Source of the DNA: an uncultured SAR86 cluster bacterium
Lineage (GTDB): Bacteria; Pseudomonadota; Gammaproteobacteria; Magnimaribacterales; Magnimaribacteraceae
Direction: 5' to 3'
Length of the DNA: 64,000 bases
NCBI GenBank assembly: GCA_902574355.1
Contig: CACGNN010000005.1
Coordinates: 1 to 64,000, forward strand
Shown: piece by piece, positions 19,131 to 31,411 of the stretch
How positions within the stretch are numbered: the stretch's first letter is position 1
How the letters are laid out: every line of letters starts with the position of its first letter
Program-made: the position numbers and the translations under genes
The notes under the pieces: generated by a model
Databases searched by the model: none
The model's input: the letters and a program-made list of their open reading frames with translations, nothing else
What the model was told of the DNA's origin: nothing

Positions 19131-21961
19131 GATAAAAGTTCTTTTTTAAGGTGCTTTCCAGTGTGAGAGGCTTTTATTTTCATTATCTCCTCAGGAGAAC
19201 CCGCGGTAATAATTTCTCCTCCGTTTGAGCCTCCTTCTGGACCAAGATCTATAACCCAGTCACTTGTTTTTATAACATCCATATTGTGTTCTATTACAAC
19301 CACTGTATTTCCATTATCCCTGAGTCTTTTAAGAACTTTTAATAGAAGTTGGACATCATGCATATGAAGCCCTGTAGTAGGTTCATCAAGTATGTACAGG
19401 GTATGATTGAGCGCGCTTTTTGAGAGTTCTTTTGCAAGCTTAACTCTCTGTGCCTCACCTCCAGATAGCGTCGTTGCTTGTTGACCTAATTTTACGTAGC
19501 CCAATCCAACATCCATTAATGTTTCTAATTTTCTTTTGATAGCTGGGATAGAATCAAAGAACTCTAGAGAATCCTCAACAGTCATATCTAAGACTTCATA
19601 GATATTTTTCCCTTTATACTTAATATCTAAAGTTTCTCTATTGTATCTTTGTCCATTACACACATCACACTTAACATAGACATCTGGTAGGAAATGCATC
19701 TCTACTTTTATGACACCATCTCCCTGACAAGCTTCACATCTACCGCCTTTAACATTAAAACTAAATCGTCCTATTTTATAACCTCTAGATCTTGCTTCTT
19801 GAGTTCCTGCAAAAAGCTCTCTCAAAGGAGTAAAAAGACCTGTATATGTGGCCGGATTTGATCTAGGTGTTCGACCTATGGGGCTTTGGCTTATCTCTAT
19901 TATTTTATCTATGTCATTTATTCCTGAAAGCTTTTTAAATGGTTTAGTATCCTTTTTTTCAGCCTTTGATATTTCATTTGAAATAGCTGGTAGCAAAGTT
20001 TGATTTATCAGAGTGGATTTTCCAGAACCTGAGACTCCCGTAATGCAAACGAATAAATCCAAAGGAAGATCTAAGTTAACCGATTTGAGATTATGACCAT
20101 CTGCACCTGATAGTTTTACAATTCGCTTAGGATTAGGTTTCTTTCTTTTCTTTGGTATTTCAATTTTTCTAGTTCCGGATAAAAACTGACCCGTAATAGA
20201 ATCTTTTGACTTAGAAATTTCTAGAGCGGTACCCTCAGCACATATTCTTCCCCCATGAACACCTGCACCCGGACCTATATCAACCACATGGTCAGAGGCG
20301 TACATGGTTTCATTATCATGCTCTACAACTATGACAGTGTTTCCGAGGTCCCTTAGTTTTTTTAGTGTCTTTAAAAGTTTTTCGTTATCTCTCTGATGAA
20401 GACCAATAGACGGTTCGTCTAAGATATATGTTACTCCGACTAAACCTGCGCCTATTTGGCTTGCAAGTCTTATCCTTTGTGCTTCTCCTCCGCTCAAACT
20501 CTCAGCACTTCTATCTAGAGTTAAGTAATTTAGACCAACATCAATCAAGAACTCCAATCTTTCGTTAACCTCTTTGATTATCCTATCTGCGATTTCCTTT
20601 TTTGAACCCTTTAAACTTAACTCTGAAAAGAATTTAAACGCTTGATCAATAGTATATGAAGTAATTTGAGGAAGGTTTACTTCTTCAACAAAAACATTTC
20701 TAGCCTCTTTTCTTAATCTTGTACCATCACAACTTTTACAAGTTGAAAGAGATATAAGTTTTGATAAATTATCTCTACTCCAGCTAGACTCGGTTTCTTT
20801 GTAACGCCTTTCAATATTATTAAGTATTCCTTCAAAAGGAAAAATCCTCTCAACAAGACTACCTCTCTTATTTCTCCAGCTGAAATTTACGGGATTTCCT
20901 TGACTTCCGTTAAGGAGAAGATCTTGTATATCACTTCCAAGATCTTGATAAGGAGTTTCTAATGAAAAATCATACTCTTTGGATAAACATTTTATCAAGT
21001 GATAATGATATCTATGGCTGACATCCCAACCAACTATTGCTCCTTCACTTAAACTAGCAGTCGGTTCATGAATTACTTTCGAAACATCAACATATTGTTT
21101 TACACCTAATCCTTCACAATCTGGGCACGCACCTGCGGGATTATTGAAAGTAAAAAGTCTAGGTTCTAATTCAGGAATGCTATAGCCACAGACTGGGCAG
21201 GCCATTTTTGAACTATAAGTAATGTCTTCATTTGAATCCATCAAATAAATAATTAGATTTCCATCACCTAAATTAAGAGCATTTTCTACTGATTCAGCGA
21301 GCCTCAACTGAAAGTTTTCATCATTCTCTTTCGGTAGAACTAATCTATCAATAACTGCTTCTATAGAATGTTTTTTATTTTTATTTAATTTGGGATTATC
21401 TTCTACATCAATAGTAATGCCATTTACTCTCATTCTTACGTAACCTTGCATTTTGAGTTCTTCAAAAATATGTAAGTGTTCGCCTTTCTGTTCTTTGATA
21501 AGAGGAGCCAATATCATAAGTTTAGTATCTTTTGGTAGTTCTAAGATCTTGTCGCAGATTTGATTAGAAGTTTGACCTTCTAACGAGACATTATGGTCAG
21601 GACACATTGGCGTACCTGCTCTGGCAAATAGCAACCTCAAATAATCATAAATTTCTGTAACGGTTCCAACCGTCGATCTAGGATTATGAGAAGTAGTCTT
21701 TTGCTCAATTGAAATAGCAGGAGATAAACCTTCTATATGGTCTACATCTGGTTTTTCCATCATGGATAGAAATTGTCTCGCATATGCAGACAAAGATTCT
21801 ACGTACCTTCTTTGTCCCTCTGCGTAAAGAGTATCAAATGCTAAACTAGATTTCCCTGATCCTGATAATCCAGTAATGACAACAAGTTTATCTCTGGGTA
21901 TGTCTATATCTATATTCTTTAGATTATGCTGTCTTGCACCCCTTACTTTGATGTCTTTCAT
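19127..21961 (-). CDS. uvrA: Excinuclease ABC subunit A
   Basis: UvrA is the damage-recognition ATPase of nucleotide excision repair, loading UvrB at bulky lesions. The 944-residue protein has two ABC modules: Walker [11 protein letters not shown] near residue 31 with signature [16 protein letters not shown], and Walker [11 protein letters not shown] near residue 640 with [16 protein letters not shown] and Walker [13 protein letters not shown]. Zinc-finger cysteines are present in both (CPVCGYS with [16 protein letters not shown] with [10 protein letters not shown]). It is divergent from ssb across 86 bases, the classic E. coli arrangement, but no LexA box is visible there. Confidence 0.98.
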   Translation of the reverse strand: MKDIKVRGARQHNLKNIDIDIPRDKLVVITGLSGSGKSSLAFDTLYAEGQRRYVESLSAYARQFLSMMEKPDVDHIEGLSPAISIEQKTTSHNPRSTVGTVTEIYDYLRLLFARAGTPMCPDHNVSLEGQTSNQICDKILELPKDTKLMILAPLIKEQKGEHLHIFEELKMQGYVRMRVNGITIDVEDNPKLNKNKKHSIEAVIDRLVLPKENDENFQLRLAESVENALNLGDGNLIIYLMDSNEDITYSSKMACPVCGYSIPELEPRLFTFNNPAGACPDCEGLGVKQYVDVSKVIHEPTASLSEGAIVGWDVSHRYHYHLIKCLSKEYDFSLETPYQDLGSDIQDLLLNGSQGNPVNFSWRNKRGSLVERIFPFEGILNNIERRYKETESSWSRDNLSKLISLSTCKSCDGTRLRKEARNVFVEEVNLPQITSYTIDQAFKFFSELSLKGSKKEIADRIIKEVNERLEFLIDVGLNYLTLDRSAESLSGGEAQRIRLASQIGAGLVGVTYILDEPSIGLHQRDNEKLLKTLKKLRDLGNTVIVVEHDNETMYASDHVVDIGPGAGVHGGRICAEGTALEISKSKDSITGQFLSGTRKIEIPKKRKKPNPKRIVKLSGADGHNLKSVNLDLPLDLFVCITGVSGSGKSTLINQTLLPAISNEISKAEKKDTKPFKKLSGINDIDKIIEISQSPIGRTPRSNPATYTGLFTPLRELFAGTQEARSRGYKIGRFSFNVKGGRCEACQGDGVIKVEMHFLPDVYVKCDVCNGQRYNRETLDIKYKGKNIYEVLDMTVEDSLEFFDSIPAIKRKLETLMDVGLGYVKLGQQATTLSGGEAQRVKLAKELSKSALNHTLYILDEPTTGLHMHDVQLLLKVLKRLRDNGNTVVVIEHNMDVIKTSDWVIDLGPEGGSNGGEIITAGSPEEIMKIKASHTGKHLKKELLS

Positions 21962-22047
21962 TAAAAAAAAATAATGTTTTGGAACTTAGGTTTAGAAAAG
22001 TTATTATAATCGGAGTTGGTAATATTAACTAAAATTAAAATACATAT

Positions 22048-22488
22048 ATGGCTAGAAGTGGAATCAATAAAGTTATTTTAGTGGGGAACTTAGGACAAGA
22101 TCCTGAAGTAAAGTACACAGCTGGAGGGGCTGCCGTCACGACATTAAGTTTGGCTACATCAGAATCTTGGAAAGATAAAGATACAGGTTCAGACCAGGAA
22201 AAAACCGAATGGCATAGAGTGGTGCTTTGGAGAAGACTGGCAGAGATCGCTGGAGAATATCTAAAAAAAGGATCTAAGGTTTACATAGAAGGGCAACTTC
22301 AAACTAGAAAATGGGAGCAGGATGGACAAACTAGATATACTACTGAAGTCGTAGGCAGGGACATGCAGTTTTTGGATAGTAGGGGCAGTTCTTCGTCAGA
22401 TAGTTCTTCTTATGATGATACCAATCAAGATATGAGTTCTCAAAATTTGCCTGATAGTGGAATTACGGATGATGACATTCCTTTCTAA
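22048..22488 (+). CDS. ssb: Single-stranded DNA-binding protein
   Basis: SSB coats single-stranded DNA in replication, recombination and repair. The 146-residue protein has an N-terminal OB fold ([20 protein letters not shown] to about residue 110), a short Ser-, Asp- and Gln-rich linker, and the acidic tip DDDIPF that recruits partner proteins. It is divergent from uvrA. TATAAT at 22005-22010 is a likely -10 box, but no good -35 box is spaced correctly. Its stop overlaps that of the convergent fabB by four bases (CTAA). Confidence 0.98.
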   Translation: MARSGINKVILVGNLGQDPEVKYTAGGAAVTTLSLATSESWKDKDTGSDQEKTEWHRVVLWRRLAEIAGEYLKKGSKVYIEGQLQTRKWEQDGQTRYTTEVVGRDMQFLDSRGSSSSDSSSYDDTNQDMSSQNLPDSGITDDDIPF

Positions 22489-23699
22489 ATTTTTTCGAAT
22501 ATTAGACTTGCATTAGTTCCACCAAAACCAAAGCTATTGCTCAAAAAACTTTGTAATTCTGTAGAGACATTCTCTCTTACTATTGGAAAAGGTTCAGCAC
22601 CTTCGTCAAGGTTTTCAATATTTGCAGAACCAGCAATAAAACCTTCATCCATCATAATTAAGCCATAAATAGCTTCTTGAACACCTGCAGCACCTAATGA
22701 GTGACCTGAAAGAGACTTTGTAGAACTTATCCAGGGTACCTTATCTCCAAAAACATTTTTAATTGCATTTAATTCTGTTATATCTCCCGCGGGAGTACTT
22801 GTGCCATGTGCATTGATATAGTCAATATTTTTATTGCCACTCATTTCCCAGGCAATTTGCATACATCTCTCTCCACCCTCTCCAGAAGGACTAACCATAT
22901 CTACTCCATCTGATGTAGCAGCATAACCAGTTAGTTGGGCATATATTTTTGCTCCTCTTTCAATTGCATGTTGCTTTTCTTCTAGGATCATCGATCCTGA
23001 TCCTCCGGCGATTACAAATCCATCTCTATCTTTATCATAAGCTCTAGAGGCCTTTTCAGGTTCCTCATTGTACTTAGTAGATAATGCTCCCATTGCATCA
23101 AATAAACTTGTCATACCCCAATGTTCAGCTTCACCACCTCCAGCAATTACAATATCTTGTTTTCCTAATTGAATTTGCTCCATTCCTGAACCGATGCAGT
23201 GAGCACTGGTAGCGCAAGCAGATGAAATCGAATAATTTATACCTTTGATACCGAAGGAGGTTGCAAGACAAGCTGAAACAGTACTACCCATAGCTTTGGT
23301 AACTCTGTATGGACCTATTCTTTTTAAACCTTTTGATCTTAGAATATCAGCAGAATCTATTTGATCCTCTGAAGAAGCTCCTCCGGAGCCCATAATTAAA
23401 CCAGTCTTTTGATTAGATAACTCAGAATCGTTTAAAGATGCATCCTTTATGGCTTCTTCTGTGCTCAAGTATGCATATGCTGCAGCGTCCCCCATGAATC
23501 TATATAGTTTCCTATCTATTAGTTCTTTTGGTTCTAAGTTTCGAATAGACCCTGATACATGGCTTCTTAGACCAAGCTCCTTATTTATAATATTTTCTGA
23601 GATACCTGATTTTAAACTTCTCAGAGAATTTGTTACTTCAGAAATATTATTTCCTAAGCTAGATATAATACCTATTCCTGTTATTACTACTTCACGCAT
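22485..23699 (-). CDS. fabB: 3-oxoacyl-ACP synthase I (KAS I)
   Basis: FabB condenses acyl-ACP with malonyl-ACP and is required for elongation of unsaturated fatty acids. The 404-residue protein has the thiolase-fold catalytic triad: Cys in [14 protein letters not shown] near residue 165, His in [11 protein letters not shown], and His in [17 protein letters not shown]. The first residues ([17 protein letters not shown]) and overall match favour FabB over FabF. It lies directly downstream of fabA with no spacer, forming a fabA-fabB operon on the minus strand, as in Pseudomonas. Confidence 0.97.
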   Translation of the reverse strand: MREVVITGIGIISSLGNNISEVTNSLRSLKSGISENIINKELGLRSHVSGSIRNLEPKELIDRKLYRFMGDAAAYAYLSTEEAIKDASLNDSELSNQKTGLIMGSGGASSEDQIDSADILRSKGLKRIGPYRVTKAMGSTVSACLATSFGIKGINYSISSACATSAHCIGSGMEQIQLGKQDIVIAGGGEAEHWGMTSLFDAMGALSTKYNEEPEKASRAYDKDRDGFVIAGGSGSMILEEKQHAIERGAKIYAQLTGYAATSDGVDMVSPSGEGGERCMQIAWEMSGNKNIDYINAHGTSTPAGDITELNAIKNVFGDKVPWISSTKSLSGHSLGAAGVQEAIYGLIMMDEGFIAGSANIENLDEGAEPFPIVRENVSTELQSFLSNSFGFGGTNASLIFEKI

Positions 23700-24221
23700 T
23701 TAAAAACTAGAAGTATCTTGGAAAAGACCAACTTTTAGACCCTTGGCACTATAAATCTCTCTGCCATCTACAAGCATAGACCCTTCACCGATTCCTACTG
23801 TTAAATCAAGATTAAGAATTCTTTTCATATCAATTTTAAGGGTTACAAGTTTGGCTGAGGGAAGAACTTGCCCAAAAAATTTAACTTCAGAAGCGCCTAA
23901 TGCTCTGCCTCTACCTGGATTATCCATCCAACATAAATAAAATCCAACCAGTTGCCACATTGCATCTAATCCTAAACAACCAGGCATGACTGGATCACCT
24001 TTGAAATGACAATCAAAAAACCACAAATCTGGATGTATATCTAGCTCAGCAATGATTTGGCCTTTTGAAAATTTACCTCCGTCAACATTAATCTCAGTAA
24101 TACGATCAAACATGAGCATATTTGGGGTAGGTAGGCGACCATTTTCCTCTCCAAATAAGTTGCCTTGTGCGCAATCAAGTATTTCTTCCTTGTTATAACT
24201 ATTTTTAGGTGAAAAAGACAT
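23700..24221 (-). CDS. fabA: 3-hydroxydecanoyl-ACP dehydratase/isomerase
   Basis: FabA dehydrates 3-hydroxyacyl-ACP and isomerises the trans-2 to the cis-3-decenoyl product, the branch point to unsaturated fatty acids. The 173-residue hot-dog-fold protein has the catalytic His in [16 protein letters not shown] near residue 71 and the Asp in [14 protein letters not shown]. Those motifs identify FabA rather than FabZ, which is encoded separately at 50064. FabA plus FabB indicates anaerobic-type unsaturated fatty acid synthesis. The stop abuts the fabB start. Confidence 0.97.
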   Translation of the reverse strand: MSFSPKNSYNKEEILDCAQGNLFGEENGRLPTPNMLMFDRITEINVDGGKFSKGQIIAELDIHPDLWFFDCHFKGDPVMPGCLGLDAMWQLVGFYLCWMDNPGRGRALGASEVKFFGQVLPSAKLVTLKIDMKRILNLDLTVGIGEGSMLVDGREIYSAKGLKVGLFQDTSSF

Positions 24222-24271
24222 TTATCTTCCAAGTAATAGATTAATGATACATTAAAATTGATAACAAAAAA

Positions 24272-25237
24272 TTAAGTTAATCTAGAGCCAAGATTTCTAA
24301 CTATATTTTCAAGCGCATCTCTGTATTTATTATGAGGTAATTTTTCTAACTCATTTATGCATTCGTTAGAATAATGAGTGAAAATAGTTTGAAGCTGCTC
24401 AGTAGTCTTTTCACTCTCCATTAGGGCTAGTATTTCAGCAAAGTCTTCAATTTTTCTGGTTTTAAAGAGTGATAATAATCTAGTTTTATTTGTTTGATTC
24501 ATAGTCTTGAGGGACAAAATAATAGGTAAAGTGAATTTTCCTTCTTCAAAATCTTTTCCGACTTTTTTCCCAGTCAGATTTTCTTGCCCAAAATAATCCA
24601 GAATATCATCTTGTATTTGAAAGGCTATTCCCAACGAAGTAGCAAAATTATTTAGACTATCAAGCTCTGATTTTGCACATTTACATAAAATACCTGCAGT
24701 CACTGCAGATACCTTAAAAAGTTCGGCCGTCTTTCTGTCAATAATATTGAAATAATCTTCTTCTGAAAGATTGGATTGCTTTCTCATCGATAGTTGTAAA
24801 ACTTCACCTTCCGAGATTCTGTTAGTAGCATTAGCCAATTCTCGGATAATTTTGGGATTATCAAAACTGGCCATCAATTGAAAAGCTTTGGAATATACAA
24901 AGTCTCCAACTAATACTCCGTGAGCATCATCCCATTTAGCCTGAATACTCTCTTTACCTCTTCTTATAAGGCTTTCATCGACCACATCATCATGTATTAG
25001 AGTGGCCGTGTGAAGAAGTTCAATGGAGCTTGCAAGCCGAATTAGATCCGACTCAGAATATCCTAACGTTTTGGCAACTAAAATACATATCGCAGGTCTT
25101 ATTCTTTTTCCTCCAGAGTTAACAATATGACCAGAAACCTCTGTGGCTAATTCAATATCAGAGTTTATAGATTCACTTAGAGTAATTTCTAGTTTCTCTA
25201 ATTCCTCAAATATTATCTTTTTATACAACAATTCCAT
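24272..25237 (-). CDS. ispB: Octaprenyl diphosphate synthase (long-chain polyprenyl synthase)
   Basis: A trans-prenyltransferase that builds the side chain of ubiquinone from farnesyl diphosphate and IPP. The 321-residue protein has the first Asp-rich motif LIHDDVVDESLIRRG near residues 82-96 and the second QIQDDILDYFG near residue 210, plus the GGKRIRP substrate site near residue 38. Location divergent from rplU-rpmA-obgE is the standard gammaproteobacterial context for ispB. Product chain length cannot be read from sequence alone. TATAAT on the minus strand (25282-25277) is a plausible -10 box. Confidence 0.95.
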   Translation of the reverse strand: MELLYKKIIFEELEKLEITLSESINSDIELATEVSGHIVNSGGKRIRPAICILVAKTLGYSESDLIRLASSIELLHTATLIHDDVVDESLIRRGKESIQAKWDDAHGVLVGDFVYSKAFQLMASFDNPKIIRELANATNRISEGEVLQLSMRKQSNLSEEDYFNIIDRKTAELFKVSAVTAGILCKCAKSELDSLNNFATSLGIAFQIQDDILDYFGQENLTGKKVGKDFEEGKFTLPIILSLKTMNQTNKTRLLSLFKTRKIEDFAEILALMESEKTTEQLQTIFTHYSNECINELEKLPHNKYRDALENIVRNLGSRLT

Positions 25238-25271
25238 TAGTCTGCTTATTTTAAATTAAGTAAGGTTATTC

Positions 25272-25330
25272 GAGGAATTATATTGCGAATACTTCATCTT
25301 TTTCGTATAGTGCACATCCTTTAATTCCTC
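25272..25330. repeat. Inverted repeat bracketing the rplU promoter
   Basis: GAGGAATTA (25272-25280) is repeated in inverse orientation as TAATTCCTC (25322-25330), a perfect 9-base match with 41 bases between. The -35 and -10 boxes of the rplU promoter fall between the arms. The right arm is in the transcript and just before the ribosome binding site. Whether it binds a protein or is chance is unknown. Confidence 0.5.
25283..25311 (+). promoter_or_regulatory. sigma70-type promoter for rplU-rpmA-obgE-proB
   Basis: TTGCGA (25283-25288) and TATAGT (25306-25311) are spaced by 17 bases. The predicted start near 25318 gives a leader of about 26 bases that includes AGGAGA ahead of the rplU ATG. The divergent ispB promoter would overlap the upstream part. 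Confidence 0.65.
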
Positions 25331-25343
25331 TTAGGAGATACAT

Positions 25344-25655
25344 ATGTTTGCCGTAATAGAATGCGGAGGAAAGCAACACACAGTTTCAGAGGGCGAAAGC
25401 CTTAAGGTAGAACTTTTATCTGCTGAAGAAGGTTCGACTATTGAATTTGATAAAGTCCTCATGATATCTGATGGAAGTGAATCTAAGATTGGTAATCCTT
25501 ATGTTGATAATGCGAAAGTAACTGCTAAATTAGTCTCCAACGGTAAACATGACAAAATTCGTGTTTTTAAGATGAAGAGAAGACAAAACTATAGAAGAAC
25601 CTATGGTCATAGACAAAATTTTAGTGAAATTCATATAGAGTCTATTAGTTCATAA
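25344..25655 (+). CDS. rplU: 50S ribosomal protein L21
   Basis: L21 is a 50S protein that binds 23S rRNA together with L20. The 103-residue protein starts MFAVIECGGKQHTVSEGESLKVE and ends with KMKRRQNYRRTYGHRQNFSEIHIESI-type sequence, both diagnostic. It starts after a strong AGGAGA site. It heads the conserved rplU-rpmA-obgE group and reads divergently from ispB. Confidence 0.98.
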   Translation: MFAVIECGGKQHTVSEGESLKVELLSAEEGSTIEFDKVLMISDGSESKIGNPYVDNAKVTAKLVSNGKHDKIRVFKMKRRQNYRRTYGHRQNFSEIHIESISS

Positions 25656-25668
25656 TTAAGAGAGTAAG

Positions 25669-28082
<2,414 letters not shown>

Positions 28083-28086
<4 letters not shown>

Positions 28087-28343
28087 AGGGCTTTAACTTT
28101 TTTTGATAATCTAGATTTTGTTCTAGAAGCTTTGTTCTTTGTGATCACTTTTTTACCAGCCATAGAATCAAGTGTCTTTTCTGCTCCAGCCAATGCACTT
28201 TTTGCCGCTTCTTTGTCATTTTCTTCTATAGCGTTTAGAACAGACTTCACTGCTGTTCTGGTAGATGCTCTTTGAGAGCTTTTAAGAGCATTTCTTTTTA
28301 CATTTTGCCTTGCTCTTTTTATTGCTGATTTAATATTTGCCAT
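28083..28343 (-). CDS. rpsT: 30S ribosomal protein S20
   Basis: S20 binds 16S rRNA at the base of the 30S body. The 86-residue helical, lysine- and alanine-rich protein starts MANIKSAIKRARQNVKRN and ends ASRTKSRLSKKVKAL, as in the family. It is transcribed alone on the minus strand from the promoter at 28372-28400. Confidence 0.97.
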
Positions 28344-28371
28344 AAATCTTGTATATCACTGAGAGGCGCGC

Positions 28372-28400
28372 ATAATGCATTCTGAAGAGCAAAGTGTCAA
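28372..28400 (-). promoter_or_regulatory. sigma70-type promoter for rpsT
   Basis: On the minus strand a perfect TTGACA (28400-28395) is followed after 17 bases by CATTAT (28377-28372), and then by the GC-rich GCGCGCC, the kind of discriminator found on stringently controlled ribosomal promoters. The predicted start lies about 20 bases before the rpsT ATG. Confidence 0.75.
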
Positions 28401-28415
28401 GTAACAATATCTGAT

Positions 28416-29411
28416 ATGTCTAATAAGTATTTAATTGTAATACTACGATTTCATGGCGATGTTCTGCTTACTAAGCCCATGATTGATAACATCAAGCTCA
28501 ATGATCCTGATGGCGAAATAGATCTTCTTGTATATAAGGGTACTGCCTCTATTTTAGAGCAAGAAAGAAATATTGCGGAAATTATAGAAATAGATAATGC
28601 CTCTAAAGAAAATTTCTTTTCTAGGATAAAGAAAGAGATCAAGCTGTGGGCTAAAGTTAGATCAAAAAAATACAAATATGCTTTCTTTTTAACTACGCAA
28701 TGGAGAGTGGTTCCTATTAGTTGGGCTGTAGGTAAAGCTATGAAAGCAGCGGTAGATGATAAAAAAAGAAGAAAAAAACTATGGACCAAATCTTTTTCAA
28801 CAATTTTTCCTGAAGCTTTAGAGAATCATATTGTTCAAAGAAATCTCTTAGCTTTGGAGAGTTTAGGATTACAGGTCTTTAAAGAGGATTTAGTTCTAGA
28901 TCCAACTCATTTAGAAATAGAATATAAAGCGCTGTCCGACAGTTTTCCGTATCTTAATCAAGACAACTTTTATTGTGTTATTCATCCTACGTCAAGACGA
29001 GAAAAAAAATTGTGGGATAAAGAAAAATTTGCAGAGCTAATTAATCTATTAGTTAAAAAAAACTTTTCAGTTGTTATAACTTCTGGCCCGGATCAAGAAG
29101 AGATGAATTATGTGAGCGAAATATTAGAGAGTACTGATAAGGTTGAGAAGAAAGTATTTAATCTTGCTGGCAAAACAAGCCTCTTAGGTTTAGCTGCTCT
29201 CATTAAAGGCGCTAAATTTTTTATTGGCTTAGATTCTGTGGCATCTCACATAGCTGCTTCAGTGAATAAAGAGTCTATTACTTTATTTGGACCAAGTAAT
29301 CCAATTAATTGGAAGCCTTGGTCTGATAAAGCTAAGATTATCGTACGAGATGATATGAAGAGCATCGAAGTTGAAGATGTGAAGAGTCTTGTAGAGGAAA
29401 TATACCCTTAA
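28416..29411 (+). CDS. Glycosyltransferase family 9, heptosyltransferase-like
   Basis: Probable ADP-heptose:LPS heptosyltransferase or a close relative, acting on the lipopolysaccharide core at the cytoplasmic face of the inner membrane. The 331-residue protein starts with YLIVILRFHGDVLLTKPMID, close to the WaaQ-type (heptosyltransferase III) opening. The C-terminal GT9 half has VIHPTSRREKKLWDKEKF near residue 191, which binds the sugar nucleotide, and FIGLDSVASHIAASVNKESI followed by LFGPSNP. The acceptor and donor cannot be fixed from sequence. There is no obvious ribosome binding site at the ATG. It is divergent from rpsT and followed by an unrelated gene. Confidence 0.85.
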   Translation: MSNKYLIVILRFHGDVLLTKPMIDNIKLNDPDGEIDLLVYKGTASILEQERNIAEIIEIDNASKENFFSRIKKEIKLWAKVRSKKYKYAFFLTTQWRVVPISWAVGKAMKAAVDDKKRRKKLWTKSFSTIFPEALENHIVQRNLLALESLGLQVFKEDLVLDPTHLEIEYKALSDSFPYLNQDNFYCVIHPTSRREKKLWDKEKFAELINLLVKKNFSVVITSGPDQEEMNYVSEILESTDKVEKKVFNLAGKTSLLGLAALIKGAKFFIGLDSVASHIAASVNKESITLFGPSNPINWKPWSDKAKIIVRDDMKSIEVEDVKSLVEEIYP

Positions 29412-29426
29412 TCAGAGGAGAGAAGG

Positions 29427-30299
29427 ATGAAAAGAGAACTGAAAACATTAATGGATGGCCTGACCTTCGGTGAAGGTCCAAGGTGGTATGCCAACAAATT
29501 TTATTTCTCTGATTTTTATAGTCACAAGGTCTATTCTTTAGATCTAAAAGGAAATTATGAAGTAATAGTTGAAGTTCCTAATCAACCTTCAGGACTGGGC
29601 TGGATGCCAGATGGCACAATGCTAATTGTTTCAATGAGAGACAGGAAGTTACTTAGTTTCAAAGATGACAGCTTAAAAGAGGAAGCTGACCTATCTGAAT
29701 TTGCAGGTTTTCATTGCAATGACATGGTTGTGGATCATTCTGGCAATGCATATATCGGAAATTTCGGATTTAATACTTACGCAGGAGAAGAAATAAAGCC
29801 TACGAATTTGATACTTGTGAAACCGGGTGAAGATCCAGTTATAGCGGCAGATGACTTACTTTTTCCAAATGGTACGGTCATTACTTCTGATAATAAAACT
29901 CTGATAGTAGGTGAGACTTACGCGGCCAGATTAACTGCTTTCGACAAGGCAGATGATGGTAGCCTAACTAATCGCAGAATTTGGGCAGATCTAAAGGAAA
30001 ATGCAGAAGAGGGGTTAGTGCCATTACCCGATGGAATGTGTTTAGATGAGGAGGGAGCAATATGGGTAGCCTCCCCATCGACTGCAGAAGTCATTAGAGT
30101 ACACGAGGGAGGTATGATCTCTGAAAGAATTCCTGTTGAAACCAATGCATTTGCTTGCATGCTTGGAGGAGAGGATGGAAAAACGTTGTTCATTTGCACC
30201 TCAAATGGTTCAGGTGTAGATCCCGATGCTGCACTTAGAGAAAAATCTGGAAAGATAGAAATTGTAAAGGTAGATGTGCCTGGAGTAGGAAGACCTTAA
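29427..30299 (+). CDS. SMP-30/gluconolactonase family protein
   Basis: A six-bladed beta-propeller enzyme of the SMP-30/gluconolactonase/LRE type; members hydrolyse sugar or other lactones with a bound divalent metal. The 290-residue protein has FGEGPRWYANKFYFSDFYSH near residue 12 (metal-ligand Glu), FHCNDMVVDHSGNAYIGNFG, LFPNGTVIT with the conserved Asn, and LPDGMCLDEEGAIWVASP with the conserved Asp. It has no signal peptide, so it is cytoplasmic. The start follows GAGGAGAGAAGG, a strong binding site. Substrate unknown; the convergent neighbour is a short-chain epimerase/reductase, and the two share a TTAA at their stops. Confidence 0.88.
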   Translation: MKRELKTLMDGLTFGEGPRWYANKFYFSDFYSHKVYSLDLKGNYEVIVEVPNQPSGLGWMPDGTMLIVSMRDRKLLSFKDDSLKEEADLSEFAGFHCNDMVVDHSGNAYIGNFGFNTYAGEEIKPTNLILVKPGEDPVIAADDLLFPNGTVITSDNKTLIVGETYAARLTAFDKADDGSLTNRRIWADLKENAEEGLVPLPDGMCLDEEGAIWVASPSTAEVIRVHEGGMISERIPVETNAFACMLGGEDGKTLFICTSNGSGVDPDAALREKSGKIEIVKVDVPGVGRP

Positions 30300-31378
30300 A
30301 GCAGCCCTAATTTCACATAAGAATTACCAGTATCTTTCAGTGTATCTTCAATGGAATAAGTCGATAGACCTAAGTCTTTTATAGCTTTTGTACAATAAGA
30401 TCTAGGTGAATCATAGGTATCCTTCATCGGTTTGCCATTATTCATTTTTTCACCACCAATATGTTCAATATCAGGAAATAATTCTTTTAGTTTTGCTTGT
30501 AGTTGCCAGGTAAACTTTTCACCTGATCTGTCTGTTGCTGATAGTATGTATCTAGATCCATTTTTGGCAATATTACTTTCAGCGGCCAGTCTATGTGCTT
30601 TGGCAACATCTCTTACATCTACCATGTTCCATAGCATTCTATCTCCACGTACTTGCTTGCCATCCCAAAGTCCAAAATTATTTCCTTTTAATAATTGCCA
30701 AATAAAAAATTGCCAACTAAAGAACTGGTTATGATTTTCCGTCATTAATGGCCCTATGACATGTAAGGGATTAATGGATATGGCCTCAAAATTTCCATCA
30801 TCTTCAGCCATTTTATATATCATCTTCTCTGTATTAGCTTTAGCCATTGCATAGGCGATATCTCTATTTTTAGATATATTTTCTTCAGTCCAAGCACCTT
30901 TATAGGCCTCAACATTATCTCCGCACCAATCCTCTTCTGCAAATACATAACCCTCAGGTCTAGGATGGGCTACAGCAGCAAAAGAACTTGTAAATACAAA
31001 ACGCTTAACACTGCCAGCTTTTTTAACTGATTCAACTAGATGTTCATTTTCTGTGAAGCAACCGTCGTACACTTCTTGAGGTGTTTCTCTATTAAAGCCT
31101 ACTGTTGCACCTGCATGAATAACTGAAATACAGCCTGAAAAAGCATCATCATAACTTCCTTTCTCAAAGAGGTCTCCTTCAAACAATTGAACACCACAAT
31201 TATGGGCATCATTGCCTAACTTAATTAAATGATCTACCTTTTTACCATTATTAGAGTCTCTCACGCAGGCATGCACTTCATAACCTTGACCTAATAAGTC
31301 TTCTACTATCCTGGACCCGATGTAACCGCTAGCACCTGTAACTGCTACAGGACCATTTTTTTTATCAATTTCAGACAT
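30296..31378 (-). CDS. NAD(P)-dependent epimerase/reductase (extended SDR, DFR-like)
   Basis: An extended short-chain dehydrogenase of the dihydroflavonol reductase / NAD-dependent epimerase class. The 360-residue protein has the Rossmann motif VTGASGYIGSRIVEDLL near residue 13, a conserved Ser in FTSSFAAVAHP, and the catalytic pair YxxxK in YAMAKANTEKMIY. SINPLHVIGPLM-type sequence follows, as in DFR-like aldehyde and ketone reductases. The substrate cannot be assigned. The start is preceded by GAGGTG and lies only 34 bases after the 3' end of the tmRNA gene on the same strand, with no terminator visible between. Confidence 0.88.
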   Translation of the reverse strand: MSEIDKKNGPVAVTGASGYIGSRIVEDLLGQGYEVHACVRDSNNGKKVDHLIKLGNDAHNCGVQLFEGDLFEKGSYDDAFSGCISVIHAGATVGFNRETPQEVYDGCFTENEHLVESVKKAGSVKRFVFTSSFAAVAHPRPEGYVFAEEDWCGDNVEAYKGAWTEENISKNRDIAYAMAKANTEKMIYKMAEDDGNFEAISINPLHVIGPLMTENHNQFFSWQFFIWQLLKGNNFGLWDGKQVRGDRMLWNMVDVRDVAKAHRLAAESNIAKNGSRYILSATDRSGEKFTWQLQAKLKELFPDIEHIGGEKMNNGKPMKDTYDSPRSYCTKAIKDLGLSTYSIEDTLKDTGNSYVKLGLL

Positions 31379-31411
31379 TCAACACCTCTATGGATAGATG
31401 GTATCACTTTT

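Noticed and set aside
24041-24232. Minus-strand ORF overlapping the start of fabA
   Set aside because: It is an alternative frame over the fabA N terminus, where FabA itself aligns fully from its ATG.
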